From: Catalimonadaceae bacterium JC749
Lineage (GTDB): Bacteria > Bacteroidota > Bacteroidia > Cytophagales > Cyclobacteriaceae
Length of the DNA: 64,000 nt
Assembly: GCA_021730635.1 (NCBI GenBank)
Contig: JAJNNC010000012.1
Span: forward strand, 1 to 64,000
Direction of reading: 5' to 3'
Each line of letters starts with the position of its first letter. Position 1 is the first letter of the stretch. Below the pieces are notes generated by a model. That model had not been told where the DNA came from. It ran no database searches and saw only the letters and a program-made list of their open reading frames with translations. Below are positions 1-10,039 of the stretch, piece after piece. The translations under genes and the position numbers were made by a program.

Positions 1-1
1 C

Positions 2-3000
2 ACCAATTTCATCAGTGCTTCGGGCAGTTGTGCGGCTGTTTCTCATGATGTGCTGGTAGAGATCACAGCCAGCGAGGATGCCAGCTTCAGCTATGCCAGC
101 AATGCGTTCTGCCAGACGGAAACTAACCCCACACCGAACAGCATCACTACTGTAGGAGGTTCCTTTACTGCGAATGATCCGGCCAATCTTATCATTGATG
201 TAGTAAGCGGAGAAATTGACTTAGCGGCCAGCATGCCGGGTACTTATCTTGTCACTTACACCACAGTAGGCGCATGCAGCAGTAGCGCAGACTATTCAAT
301 AACAATTAGTCCAGCCGACGATGCGGGTTTTAGTTATACCAACAATCGTTTCTGTCAGAGTGAGCCAATCAATCCGGTGGCTACAGTCAACACCCCTGGA
401 GGATCGTTCCTAAATGTACCGGGATTAGTATTTGTAGATAACAGCACTGGAGAAATTGATCTAGCTTCCAGTATGCCGGGAGATTATATCATTACCTATG
501 AAACGAATGGGGCTTGTCCGAATATCAGTACCTTTGATATTTCTATTGATGAGGTGCCAGTAGCCAATGCAGGGATGGATGATTTCTCCTGCAACTTATC
601 CTACACTTTAAACGCTGTAGCCCCTACTGGTTCTGAGACGGGCTTGTGGAGTGTGATTACCTATCCAAGTGGAACAGCCACAGCCAGTTTTGACAATGCT
701 GTATTAAGTGATGCTACCATTCTGGTAAGCGAAGCAGGTACCTATACCTTACAATGGGAAATTACCAATGGTAGTTGTTCGGATGTGGCTACAGTACAGG
801 TTGCCTTTACAGAACCAATAAGTATCGCTCACGATCCGGCGAGCGATTTCCCCGCCATGTGTGATCCGGCTTTCCCGCTTGGGTACGTGGGCATTAATGT
901 GACAGGAGGAAGTGGTTCGCATGATATTTTATGGAGTAACGGGGAAACCGATCAAGATTTAGATGGAGACGGAATAACTTTTGGCGTGCCTGGCGGAGTA
1001 TATACGGTGGACATCACAGATAATAATACGGGATGTGATACGACGGGGATCTTTATTGTGAAGAATACTGATATGGATCCTAACCTTACCTTAACAGGCA
1101 CCGCTGCTAACTGTGCGGGAGGACTGGGACAAATTGATCTTGGTTACAATGGCGTGGGACCTTATAACATTTATTATTACAACAGCCTTGCAGAGCGATT
1201 AGATGCCTATACCAAAACCAATTATGGGATGGGTAATATGACCGATGTCGTTCCCGGTTTGCCGGCAGGCTTATATTATATCCATCTGGAAGATATGGGT
1301 CATGGAGGTACAGGCTGTTCCTTGGGAGACACCATTCGCATCGATGAGCCTACGCCTGTGACCATCAATGTGGTAAGCACTACAAATGTCACCTGTTTTG
1401 GCGATAATGATGGTGGCATTGATGTAGAGGTGGCAGGTGGCACACCTGGTTATACCTACCAATGGTATAAAGATGGAGCAGTACTGACAGGGGTGACAGT
1501 AGAAGATGCTAGCGGTATACTGGAAGCAGGAGATTATTCTTTGGAGGTGACAGATGGTAGCGGATGCATATTTTATTCCTCTGTCATTACAATTACAGAG
1601 CCACCGGTGGAGGTTGGGCCTGTTGCCAACAATGCTTCAACTGTAGGGTGTGATGCATTTACGGCTAGCTGGAGCGATGAAGGTGTTACTGACTACGTAT
1701 TGGATGTGGCTACTGATATGAGCTTTAATCCTGCTTCTATGCATCCGGATTACAATGGCATTATCGTTAATAGTACCAGTCTTATTGTCAATACAAACAT
1801 TATTGGAGGAACTACCTATTTTTACAGGGTACGCGCTGAAAAAGCTTGTGGTCTCACAGAATATTCTAATATCATTAGCGTCACTACTACAGCGGTAAGT
1901 CCTACAGTTACCACAGCTGCTTCCGGAGTTTTCTGTGATGAATTTACAGCCCATTGGAATGCAGAAGGCAGTGCTGTTCAGTATCATGTTGAAGTAGCAG
2001 AAGATAACACTTTTGCAACCATGCTGGCTGGTTTTCCCTCTACGGTGCCGGCAGGAACCACCAGCTATAACGTGACTGGACTTACAAGGGGCGGGCAATA
2101 TTTCTATCGGGTACAGGTAGAAGATAACTGCGGTGGCATCTCTGTTTATTCCAATATTACTGGTGTAACATTGATGGATGTGCCTGCCGAGCCGGCTGAT
2201 ATTACAGCCAGTGCGCCTACCTGTAATGGTTTTGAGCTAAGTTGGACATTAGATCCGGCAGTGGGTAGTTACCAGGTTGAAGTAGATGATGATCCCGGAT
2301 TTGGTAGTATAGACTTTACAACGGCTGTGGTAGCCAACAATGCTGTTACCATTACGGGATTAATGCCTGCAACACTCTATGCTTATCGTATCGTGGCGAC
2401 CAATGGTTGTGGTAATAGCATAGCGGCCACTGGTACCTATAATACCAGTAATCTACCTTCCCAGCCATCCGGTCTGGTAGCCGGAAATTCAACTTGTGAA
2501 GGCTTTGATATTTCCTGGACCGGAGATGCTGATAATTATTTGATAGAGGTATCGTCCGACGGGTTTGTTACTGTTGCCTATAACGGATCAACCACAGGAA
2601 ATAATATGACAATCACAGGGTTGAGTCAGGGAACTTCGTATGAGTACCGAGTGACACCATCAAACAGTTGTGGTGATGGTTCGGTGGCTGTGGGTGGTCC
2701 TTTCACTACTAATGATGCACCTTTGGTACCTGCTACAGTCAATACTTCTGGCATTACCTGTAATAGCTTTCTAATAGGTTGGGATGCCGTAGCCAATGCG
2801 ACAAACTACATTGTAGAAATAGATGATGACCCATCGTTTAGTAGTATTGAGACAGCCACGATCATGGCTCCGGATAATAACGCTACCTTTAATAATTTAC
2901 TGGCTGCTACCAGATATTATTATCGGGTGAAGGCTGTGAATGACTGTGGCGAGAGTACTTATTCTGCTGACCAATCAGTAGATACAGATGGGCCATCTGC

Positions 3001-5296
3001 GGCACCCGCCAACCTGACAGCGCATGCACCAACCTGCGGGGGATTTACAGTAGCATGGGATGCAGTACCTGCTGCTACTTCTTACCTGGTGGAAATCTTT
3101 GAAGGAGGAACACTGGTGGGAAGCATGACAGTGACCAATCCCACTGCTGATATTACAGGTTTGCAGGCGGAAACTACTTATACTTATCAGGTGACTTCTA
3201 TAGATGATTGTGGAACAGGGGGTACAGCCTCAGGCTTGACTAGTATAGATACCAACCCTTCAGTGCAATGTGGTTGTGGACATGATAACGCAATGTTTGT
3301 AGTCAATCCGGTGAATGTTAACTGTCTGGGAGGTGAAGATGGAGCCCTGATGATAAACTTATTGCCAAATGCTACCACTTCACCCAGCCGTTTTACCTAT
3401 AAATACAAGTCGCTGACAAACCCGGCAGATAGTTCCGATTGGGTGACAGGAGCCAACACCGTGGGTCTGGTTTGGGCTTTTGATGATCTGCAAGCCGGTG
3501 ATTACACCATCTATATCAGAGATAACATCGTTCAGGATGGGTGTGACTCTATACTGTCATTAGAAAGAACGATCGCTGTTCAGAGTAATATTGCCATGAA
3601 TACCAGAGCAGAAACTTGTGAGGGTAATGACGGATCTATTGTGCTGAATGTACCGAGCGGTTGTGCGGCTACCCATGAATACGAATACATCTGGACAAAT
3701 CTGACGGATCCCACGGTTTATCCATCTCTGGAAAATGGAGGAAAAGAAGCGCATAATTTGCCAGCAGGGGAATACCAGATTGTCGTCTGGAACCCTATAG
3801 AGGAAATAGTTTTCGATACATTACGGGTCAGTATAGCCGATAATTGTAGTACTTCCGGAGGTGGAGAGCCTTCTCTCACTTGTGAATTGGGTGATAAAAC
3901 AGTAGCTGTAGACGTGACAGAGGCCAGCTGCGATACCGGTGAAGGTAGTGTGAAGTTCACTGTTATTGGCGGGGAATCTGAACCCTATCATTTCAGGGTC
4001 GTTGGTTTATCGGGAGCTATAGATGATACTCAGACTGCTACAGGTACGGTTACCTTCGAAGAATTACCGGCGGGAGACTATGAATATGTGGTGATTGATC
4101 AGGCGGGTAATCCCAGATGTAATGCCAGTTTTAATATCAAAGAAAAAGTAGCTATCATCAGCAGTACAAACTATGTATTGCCCCAGTGTGATGCCCCCGA
4201 ACAGGTTGCTGAATTAGAAATTGTCCTCAGTGCTGCTTCTACTGCTCCGGCTCCCTATGATGTATATGCCATTTATGAAAACGATACAGTAAGCACAGGC
4301 TTCATTGAGCAAGGGGCTAACAGTACTGTCTTAACCGGATTACCCACGGGTGCTACCTATACCGTTGTAGCCAGTTCAAGAGCTGCTGGAGCGTGTCCGG
4401 GAGTGAGGACCGTGGAAATTCCGGAAACTGGCGAAGTAGCTATTTCTTTTGCTTACACTCCGGTAGATATAACCTGTTTCGGAGAAGGTGGGTCAGTAAC
4501 GATGACGGAACTGGTAGTGGCAGAGGAGGTTGCCTTTACCATCAATCTGTTCAAGGTAGATGAGAATCAGCCTTATGCTTCCCGTGTCTTACAGATCGCT
4601 CCTTCCAGTTATACTTTCACCAACCTGGAAAAAGGAGAATATCAGATCCAGGTCGTTCAGCAGCAGGTTAGTTGTGGCAGTCTGGTAAGCACCAGGCGTT
4701 CACCGACCTTCACCATCGATGGGCCTGATCAGGAACTCAGTGCCGAAATACCTGATATGGTAAGGGTATCGGTGAATGATCCTCGAGGCAATATTGTGAT
4801 AGGAAACATCATAGGTGGGGGGCTACCCTATCAGGTAAGAATTGCTGCGGATCCTACTAATCAGTCAACTGATTGGGAAGAGGTGGTCAATGATAATCCG
4901 GCCATTGATGAATATGAATATACTTTTCAGGATCTGGAACGAGGTATCTATGTGGTCCAGGTGCAAGATAAGTTTGGTTGTATGCTGACACAGACAGTAG
5001 AAATCCGGTATACAGAGGAGTTATATATTCCTAATATCTTTACACCCAATGGAGATGGTGAGAATGATACCTTCCGAATTATTAATTTGCCTGTCAGCAG
5101 TGATGAAGATGGGGTGAAAATGATCATTACTAACCGCTGGGGACGTGTCATTTATACCTCAGACAATTATACCAATACCAATGCCTGGGATGGAGAAGAA
5201 TATCCAGATGGAATCTACTTTTATCGGTTAACCTTACCTAATCAGACAGGTTCCTATGCCGGATGGGTAGAAATCTGGAGAGGTAAAACACCTTAA
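2..5296 (+). CDS. Giant secreted Ig/SprB/fibronectin-III protein with T9SS type B (gliding-associated) C-terminal domain, 5'-partial
   Basis: The reading frame is open to the left edge, so the start lies outside; a GTG at 50 is only an internal codon. Visible modules in order: two near-identical Ig-like repeats of about 83 residues (nt ~62-310 and ~311-548), a PKD/Ig-like unit (to ~810), two SprB-like units (~815-1065, ~1350-1600), six fibronectin-III-like repeats (~1610-3260) each with a C..F...W core, further beta-rich modules, and a CHU_C/gliding C-terminal domain (~5020-5293) beginning IPNIFTPNGDGENDTF and holding the NRWGRVIY motif. That tail is the known signal for export and surface attachment by the type IX secretion system. 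The protein is probably an adhesin or surface filament; ligand unknown. Cysteines recur once or twice per module, suggesting disulfides. Confidence 0.9.
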   Translation, partial: TNFISASGSCAAVSHDVLVEITASEDASFSYASNAFCQTETNPTPNSITTVGGSFTANDPANLIIDVVSGEIDLAASMPGTYLVTYTTVGACSSSADYSITISPADDAGFSYTNNRFCQSEPINPVATVNTPGGSFLNVPGLVFVDNSTGEIDLASSMPGDYIITYETNGACPNISTFDISIDEVPVANAGMDDFSCNLSYTLNAVAPTGSETGLWSVITYPSGTATASFDNAVLSDATILVSEAGTYTLQWEITNGSCSDVATVQVAFTEPISIAHDPASDFPAMCDPAFPLGYVGINVTGGSGSHDILWSNGETDQDLDGDGITFGVPGGVYTVDITDNNTGCDTTGIFIVKNTDMDPNLTLTGTAANCAGGLGQIDLGYNGVGPYNIYYYNSLAERLDAYTKTNYGMGNMTDVVPGLPAGLYYIHLEDMGHGGTGCSLGDTIRIDEPTPVTINVVSTTNVTCFGDNDGGIDVEVAGGTPGYTYQWYKDGAVLTGVTVEDASGILEAGDYSLEVTDGSGCIFYSSVITITEPPVEVGPVANNASTVGCDAFTASWSDEGVTDYVLDVATDMSFNPASMHPDYNGIIVNSTSLIVNTNIIGGTTYFYRVRAEKACGLTEYSNIISVTTTAVSPTVTTAASGVFCDEFTAHWNAEGSAVQYHVEVAEDNTFATMLAGFPSTVPAGTTSYNVTGLTRGGQYFYRVQVEDNCGGISVYSNITGVTLMDVPAEPADITASAPTCNGFELSWTLDPAVGSYQVEVDDDPGFGSIDFTTAVVANNAVTITGLMPATLYAYRIVATNGCGNSIAATGTYNTSNLPSQPSGLVAGNSTCEGFDISWTGDADNYLIEVSSDGFVTVAYNGSTTGNNMTITGLSQGTSYEYRVTPSNSCGDGSVAVGGPFTTNDAPLVPATVNTSGITCNSFLIGWDAVANATNYIVEIDDDPSFSSIETATIMAPDNNATFNNLLAATRYYYRVKAVNDCGESTYSADQSVDTDGPSAAPANLTAHAPTCGGFTVAWDAVPAATSYLVEIFEGGTLVGSMTVTNPTADITGLQAETTYTYQVTSIDDCGTGGTASGLTSIDTNPSVQCGCGHDNAMFVVNPVNVNCLGGEDGALMINLLPNATTSPSRFTYKYKSLTNPADSSDWVTGANTVGLVWAFDDLQAGDYTIYIRDNIVQDGCDSILSLERTIAVQSNIAMNTRAETCEGNDGSIVLNVPSGCAATHEYEYIWTNLTDPTVYPSLENGGKEAHNLPAGEYQIVVWNPIEEIVFDTLRVSIADNCSTSGGGEPSLTCELGDKTVAVDVTEASCDTGEGSVKFTVIGGESEPYHFRVVGLSGAIDDTQTATGTVTFEELPAGDYEYVVIDQAGNPRCNASFNIKEKVAIISSTNYVLPQCDAPEQVAELEIVLSAASTAPAPYDVYAIYENDTVSTGFIEQGANSTVLTGLPTGATYTVVASSRAAGACPGVRTVEIPETGEVAISFAYTPVDITCFGEGGSVTMTELVVAEEVAFTINLFKVDENQPYASRVLQIAPSSYTFTNLEKGEYQIQVVQQQVSCGSLVSTRRSPTFTIDGPDQELSAEIPDMVRVSVNDPRGNIVIGNIIGGGLPYQVRIAADPTNQSTDWEEVVNDNPAIDEYEYTFQDLERGIYVVQVQDKFGCMLTQTVEIRYTEELYIPNIFTPNGDGENDTFRIINLPVSSDEDGVKMIITNRWGRVIYTSDNYTNTNAWDGEEYPDGIYFYRLTLPNQTGSYAGWVEIWRGKTP

Positions 5297-5304
5297 CGGG
5301 TAGC

Positions 5305-5354
5305 GCTGGGTGCAAATAGTCTGAATACCGCTAGTCAGCTTCCTTGCACCCAGC
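5305..5354. terminator. Hairpin between convergent genes, probable terminator
   Basis: An 11-bp perfect inverted repeat (gctgggtgcaa at 5305-5315, ttgcacccagc at 5344-5354) surrounds a 28-nt loop. It begins 8 bp after the stop of the giant surface protein and lies in the gap before the convergent yhhQ gene. No clear T-run follows on either strand, so termination is inferred from position and pairing. Confidence 0.5.
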
Positions 5355-5432
5355 TTCTAACGCAACAGTATGTCATTGTAAGTAGCCGGGTAAGTATACC
5401 GCCTGGTTTTTCAATGATAAACCCTCATAAAC

Positions 5433-6224
5433 CTAGATAAAGGAAGTATCCTGGCTGGCTTCAGTGGTTAGTTTTTCTGAAAGTTCTTTGCCTAAATAGG
5501 CATCTATCCAGTAGTGTGCCACATAGAGCAAGGGAGTAAGCAATACGGCAACCGTAAATTTGTAAATATAATTGACAATCCCTACGGCCATTACCTGGCT
5601 AAGCGGCCAATTACCAAAAACAAAAAAAGCAATAAACAAGACCACAAAACTATCTACCAATTGAGAGACTAAAGTAGAACCCGTCGCTCTGAGCCAGATT
5701 TTCCTGCTGCCGGTTATATTCCGGAGTTGCTGAAAAACATAAACATCCAGAAGCTGTCCCAGCAAAAAGGCGGTGATGGACCCAATGATAATTCCTAAAC
5801 CCTGCCGGAAAATCTTAGCAAAAGCAAAGTCAATGTTGAAAGGGTTGCCTTGTGCATCCTGACGATTGACTTCTATCCAAAACTGAGCAGGCGGCAGTTC
5901 TGTCACCAGGTAGATCACTAGAAAAGCATAGGCGATAAGGCCAACGGTCAGGTAACTGATTCTTTTGACTCCCTTTTTTCCAAAATATTCGTTGATTACA
6001 TCAGTAATAATAAATACCACCGGCCAGATGATGGCGCCTGCTGTCAGGTTAAAATCCAGCACAAAGTCACCCAGTAAAGGGATTTGAGCAGGCGGTATGC
6101 CCAAGGTGGTTTCTGCAGAAAAGATTTTGACGCCAATCAGTTCAGCTAAGACAGCGTTGGTAAGAAAAATACCACATAAAATAATAAATAGTGTTTCTTT
6201 TTTGCTTTCAAAAAGAGTAGTCAC
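5433..6224 (-). CDS. yhhQ: Queuosine precursor transporter (YhhQ/VUT family)
   Basis: A 263-residue inner-membrane protein with about six hydrophobic segments. It carries YhhQ-family features: an N-terminal helix with LTNAVLAELIGVKIF, an acidic/aromatic FIITDVINEYFGKKG segment near residue 75, and a C-terminal SQLVDSFVVLFIAFF helix. Family members import preQ0/preQ1 for tRNA queuosine synthesis. The start is a GTG whose last two bases form the stop of the upstream rnz gene (GTGA overlap), implying translational coupling. It is the last gene of a purC-STAS-rnz-yhhQ run. QueA, a late queuosine enzyme, lies at 27.8 kb in the same window. Confidence 0.88.
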   Translation of the reverse strand: MTTLFESKKETLFIILCGIFLTNAVLAELIGVKIFSAETTLGIPPAQIPLLGDFVLDFNLTAGAIIWPVVFIITDVINEYFGKKGVKRISYLTVGLIAYAFLVIYLVTELPPAQFWIEVNRQDAQGNPFNIDFAFAKIFRQGLGIIIGSITAFLLGQLLDVYVFQQLRNITGSRKIWLRATGSTLVSQLVDSFVVLFIAFFVFGNWPLSQVMAVGIVNYIYKFTVAVLLTPLLYVAHYWIDAYLGKELSEKLTTEASQDTSFI

Positions 6225-7141
6225 AATTCTTCAATAATATAGGTTTGTCCTTCAATAGCCAATTGAGTTGGAGAAAATACGGCTTGTGCCTCCTGTAATA
6301 AAGGTTCCAGTTCTTTATACCGGCTGGAGTAATGTCCGATCAGTAATTTTTGCACACCCGCTTTTTGTGCCAGTGTGGCTGCCTGGGTAGTGGTGCTATG
6401 ATAACGCGCCCAGGCTCTTTCCTCCTGGTCTTTCATGAAAGTAGTTTCATGATACAATAAATCGACACCCTGGATATAGGGTATAATATTCTCATTGTAG
6501 CGGGTATCAGAACAATAGGCGTAAGAACGGCTTTTTCGGGGAGGCAGGGTGAGGGATTCATTTTTATATTGCAGGCTGCCATCGGGGTAATACAGGTCTT
6601 TTCCTTCTTTTAATGCTAAAATATCCGCCACTGTAAGGGTAGAGGGCATCACTTCCTTGTTGATCCTGCGAAGTTTTTCCTTTTCTCTGAAAAGGAAACC
6701 GAAACAGGGAACCCCATGTTCCATCGGAATGGTTGCTACCGTCAGCAGGTTGGTTTCTATGATGACACCATGCCATCCGGATTCCAGCGGATGAAATCGG
6801 ATAGGGAAATTTAATACGGTTCTGGAGCAGCGGAGCTGGGTAGTAATCACATCGGATAAATCAGGGGGAGCAAACAAGTGCAGTTCCTGTTCCCGACCAT
6901 TCAGACTCATGGTATTGAGCAGGCCAATGAGGCCAAAAAAATGGTCTCCATGCAAATGGCTAATTAAAATATACCGGATCTTGCTTACTTTAGCCTTATA
7001 CCGCTGGAGTTGCATCTGGCAACCTTCGCCGCAATCAAGCAGAAAATAACAGTTGCCAATATGGAGTAGCTGACTGGTTTGGTGTCTGCCATAGGCAGGT
7101 GTTGCAGAATTAGACCCTAATATTTTAAGTTGGAATGTCAA
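6221..7141 (-). CDS. rnz: Ribonuclease Z (tRNA 3' endonuclease)
   Basis: A 306-residue metallo-beta-lactamase-fold enzyme of normal RNase Z length. The zinc motif SHLHGDH is at residues 61-67. Further features are the N-terminal LGSNSATP segment, the LLDCGEGCQMQLQR motif (about 35-47), YCSDTRY (about residue 210), HETTF and the C-terminal IGHYSSRY. RNase Z removes 3' trailers of tRNA precursors. The gene starts 3 bp after the STAS gene stop and its own stop overlaps the start of yhhQ, so the three are almost certainly co-transcribed. Confidence 0.93.
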   Translation of the reverse strand: MTFQLKILGSNSATPAYGRHQTSQLLHIGNCYFLLDCGEGCQMQLQRYKAKVSKIRYILISHLHGDHFFGLIGLLNTMSLNGREQELHLFAPPDLSDVITTQLRCSRTVLNFPIRFHPLESGWHGVIIETNLLTVATIPMEHGVPCFGFLFREKEKLRRINKEVMPSTLTVADILALKEGKDLYYPDGSLQYKNESLTLPPRKSRSYAYCSDTRYNENIIPYIQGVDLLYHETTFMKDQEERAWARYHSTTTQAATLAQKAGVQKLLIGHYSSRYKELEPLLQEAQAVFSPTQLAIEGQTYIIEEL

Positions 7142-7144
7142 GTT

Positions 7145-7540
7145 TCAGTCCAGGCCGTTATCATTTTCGGACTCTTTGTTCAAGTCATTTTCAATTTGAT
7201 TCAAAAAAACAGTGTCCACCGCTTCTTCTGCAGTTGGCATAATGGTTAGTACACTATCTAATTGGGATATCTTGATCAATTTCATGACATGATCACCCAG
7301 AGAAGAAAGCACAAACATGCCATCGTCTTCACGAAAGATGCGGTTGCCTACCAATAAGGCACTTAATCCGGATGAATCAGTATATTTGACATCGGCCATG
7401 TCCAGGATCAGGTTCTTTACTCCTTCAGCATGCATGGTAATAAGCTCTGATTTAAGTTCAGGCGCAACGGAAGCATCCAATTTCTCTTCTTCCAGTTTTA
7501 CGAGAGTATATTGTTCTTTTTTATCTACGGAATACTTCAT
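7145..7540 (-). CDS. STAS-domain protein, anti-sigma factor antagonist type
   Basis: 131 residues forming one STAS domain of the SpoIIAA/RsbV kind. The signature DSSGLSALL starts at D55, and the second serine (S57) aligns with the residue phosphorylated by anti-sigma kinases in this family. A charged tail (about residues 112-131) follows the domain. No kinase, phosphatase or sigma-factor gene is nearby, so its partner cannot be named. It is tightly packed upstream of rnz (3-bp gap) and follows purC by 41 bp. The function is inferred from the family; the link to tRNA processing is only positional. Confidence 0.88.
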   Translation of the reverse strand: MKYSVDKKEQYTLVKLEEEKLDASVAPELKSELITMHAEGVKNLILDMADVKYTDSSGLSALLVGNRIFREDDGMFVLSSLGDHVMKLIKISQLDSVLTIMPTAEEAVDTVFLNQIENDLNKESENDNGLD

Positions 7541-7581
7541 TCGTCGTAGTATTGGTTTAGTATGAATAATAAATCTAAAAA

Positions 7582-8517
7582 CTACAAGGCATTCATTATG
7601 TTTTGCCTTATTCTGTGCAATAGGTCCTCAGTAGGCACCCTGGCAAATGGTTTGCTGGTAATATGTTCATATAGTTCAATATATCTTTCAGAAATGGATT
7701 TTACAATTTCATCTGTCATTTCTGGTAATTTTTGTCCTTCTTTTCCCTGAAAACCTTCGGAAATAAGCCATTGGCGAACAAATTCTTTGGATAACTGCTT
7801 TTGGGGTTCTCCTTTTTGCTGCCGCTCCTGAAAATCATCGGCGTAAAAATACCGGGATGAGTCTGGGGTATGAATTTCGTCTATCAGATGAATCTTGTCA
7901 TTAAACGTTCCAAATTCATATTTGGTATCAACTAAAATAAGCCCTCTTTCCCGGGCGATGTTACTTCCTCGTTCAAACAGCCGGTGAGTAAATTCCTCCA
8001 GCTTCTGATATTCCTTTTCCGGTACAATCCCCTGAGCGATAATGTCTTCACGGGAAATATCTTCATCATGCCCTTCCCTGTTTTTAACAGCCGGCGTGAT
8101 AATGGGCTGGGGGAGTGGATCGTTTTCTTTCAAACCTTCCGGCAGGGTCACCCCACAAAGTGTCCTTTTTCCAGCCTTGTATTCTCTCCAGGCATGACCC
8201 GCCAGATACCCCCGTATGACCATTTCTATGGGATAAGGTTCGCAGCGGAACCCGATCATCACATTAGGGTCGGGCATACTGGTGACCCAATTGGGCACAA
8301 TGTCAGAAGTTGTGATGAGAAAATCGTAGGCAATCTGGCTGAGCACCTGCCCTTTATAAGGAATGGCTTTCGGCAAAACAATATCGAAGGCTGAGATGCG
8401 ATCCGTGGCCACCATAACTACCTGTCTGTCTAAAAAATAAACATCTCTCACCTTACCCCGATAAAAACCTGTTTGTCCGGGAAGCTGAAAATTTGTTTCT
8501 GTGATAGTATTCGCCAT
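7582..8517 (-). CDS. purC: Phosphoribosylaminoimidazole-succinocarboxamide synthase (SAICAR synthetase)
   Basis: 311 residues, the longer eukaryote-like PurC form. It joins CAIR and aspartate using ATP in purine synthesis. Visible motifs: GKVRDVYFL near residue 20, the ATDRISAFD segment (about 37-45), the [18 protein letters not shown] block (about 95-112), and [11 protein letters not shown] with [12 protein letters not shown] toward the C-terminus. It is the first gene of the purC-STAS-rnz-yhhQ run, with a 131-bp gap upstream. Confidence 0.95.
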   Translation of the reverse strand: MANTITETNFQLPGQTGFYRGKVRDVYFLDRQVVMVATDRISAFDIVLPKAIPYKGQVLSQIAYDFLITTSDIVPNWVTSMPDPNVMIGFRCEPYPIEMVIRGYLAGHAWREYKAGKRTLCGVTLPEGLKENDPLPQPIITPAVKNREGHDEDISREDIIAQGIVPEKEYQKLEEFTHRLFERGSNIARERGLILVDTKYEFGTFNDKIHLIDEIHTPDSSRYFYADDFQERQQKGEPQKQLSKEFVRQWLISEGFQGKEGQKLPEMTDEIVKSISERYIELYEHITSKPFARVPTEDLLHRIRQNIMNAL

Positions 8518-8648
8518 AAGAGGGCAAAATTAACGATCAAAAAATTAAATAACTAAAACGGATAAAAAGTATTTTCTCTATCCGTGCATTTTCTTCTTAA
8601 AAAACGAAATTAATGGCGTTGCTATCAACAGCAAGGAGGCACCTATGG

Positions 8649-9962
8649 TTATTTTTCGCCATACTTTTCTTGCCCGGCTAGCGCTCCCTCCGCTGTATAC
8701 GTTTTCCAGGTACCTGTTTTCTTTCCGCCATTGTACTGACCCTCCGTCTTGAGCTGCCCATTCTCATGATATTCCCGGAAGTGGCCCTGCAAGGTACCAA
8801 AATAATATTGGGCTTCTTGCTTTACCTGTCCCGAAGGGTAGAATTCTTTTTCAATGCTGGTTTTTTTTCCTTTGCGGAACTCCTCAACCTTTTTGGGTTT
8901 TCCATCCGGATAATAATGGGTGACACTCCCATTTAATTTTCCGTTTTCATAAGGTGCTTCTTCCGCTAAGTGTCCTTCCGTGTCATAAGATTTCCAGACT
9001 CCTGTGGGCTTCTTATTTTGATACTGCTTCTCAGATTTTAAAATCCCGCCCTGATAATATTCTTTTTCCAGGATACCGGTTTCCGTTGGAACAACAATTT
9101 TTTGCAAGGAACTGTCAGGATAGTAGCTTTTCTGTTCGCCTACCGGCTGGCCGTTTTTGTATTTTAGAGCATGTTTGACAGCACCATCCGGATAATAAAA
9201 ACGGCTTTCTCCATGTAAAAAACCTTCTTTATAGTTTTCTATGCCCAGTACTTGTCCTTGCTGGTCGTAAGTTCTGGTAACCCCATCCTGTAGCCCTGCT
9301 GTAAAAACGGATTGATTGGCGATTTGCCCATTTGGATGATATTCGTTCACCGTTCCGTGCAGCATTCCATTTTTATATTGAGCTTCCCGCAGGAGTTTCC
9401 CTTTCTCGTCATACGTTTTGGCAGGACCATTTTGCTGCCCCTGCGCATAGGTAATTTCCTGTTGAAGTTTCCCATTAGGGTAATAAGTAAGAATCGGACC
9501 ATCCGGTTTCCCCTTTTTAAAGTGGGTATTACTTTTGACAGAGCCGTCTTTATAATACTCTATCAGTTCACCTGTCAATGTATCATTTTCAAAACGGGCT
9601 TTCTGTATGGTATCTCCTTCAGGACTAAAGACCAGTACGGGACCCTCTTTAACCCCTCCTTCAAAAGGCGTGACGCGTTGAAGGCTACCGCCCGGATAAT
9701 ATTCTTCGAAAGGGCCATAGAGTTTGCCCTGCTGAAACGAACCCCGGGCAGCGATCTCTCCATTCTCGTAGAAACGGGTATAATCTCCCTGTACCATGGC
9801 ACTATCGTTTCCCAGAATGTTGTACTTTTCCTTGACAACCGTCCGGGCCGAATCGTAATAAGTAATGACAGGCTGCGTATCGTTTTGTCCATAGACAGCT
9901 GCCTGTATACCGGCGCAAAAAGATATGATGAGTAAATACTTAATGAAAGGTGAATGAAGCAT
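8649..9962 (-). CDS. Secreted YwqK/MORN_2-repeat protein
   Basis: 437 residues with an N-terminal signal peptide (hydrophobic stretch about 8-22). The rest is about sixteen tandem copies of a roughly 23-residue MORN_2-type repeat, pattern YYPNGxL...YxxGxxxG, running from about residue 60 to the C-terminus. Family members are often auto-annotated as YwqK antitoxins, but no toxin gene lies beside it and the protein is exported, so I would not call it an antitoxin. A periplasmic or surface repeat scaffold is the better reading. Repeats 10 and 13 are degenerate. Confidence 0.85.
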   Translation of the reverse strand: MLHSPFIKYLLIISFCAGIQAAVYGQNDTQPVITYYDSARTVVKEKYNILGNDSAMVQGDYTRFYENGEIAARGSFQQGKLYGPFEEYYPGGSLQRVTPFEGGVKEGPVLVFSPEGDTIQKARFENDTLTGELIEYYKDGSVKSNTHFKKGKPDGPILTYYPNGKLQQEITYAQGQQNGPAKTYDEKGKLLREAQYKNGMLHGTVNEYHPNGQIANQSVFTAGLQDGVTRTYDQQGQVLGIENYKEGFLHGESRFYYPDGAVKHALKYKNGQPVGEQKSYYPDSSLQKIVVPTETGILEKEYYQGGILKSEKQYQNKKPTGVWKSYDTEGHLAEEAPYENGKLNGSVTHYYPDGKPKKVEEFRKGKKTSIEKEFYPSGQVKQEAQYYFGTLQGHFREYHENGQLKTEGQYNGGKKTGTWKTYTAEGALAGQEKYGEK

Positions 9963-10039
9963 AAGCTAATGGTCAATGAATGAAAGTGACGAAATAACCT
10001 GAAATTTCAGGGCACTTTTTTCCTGTCTTATCGACAACG

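Noticed and set aside
1637-2098. A 153-residue minus-strand frame inside the giant surface protein gene.
   Set aside because: Antisense to fibronectin-III repeats; no family and no regulatory context.
9312-9935. A 207-residue plus-strand frame opposite the MORN-repeat gene.
   Set aside because: It mirrors the tandem repeats of the true gene; repeats keep antisense frames open without coding meaning.
8649-9962. Toxin-antitoxin system call for the YwqK-type protein.
   Set aside because: Signal peptide present and no toxin gene next to it; the name comes from family nomenclature only.
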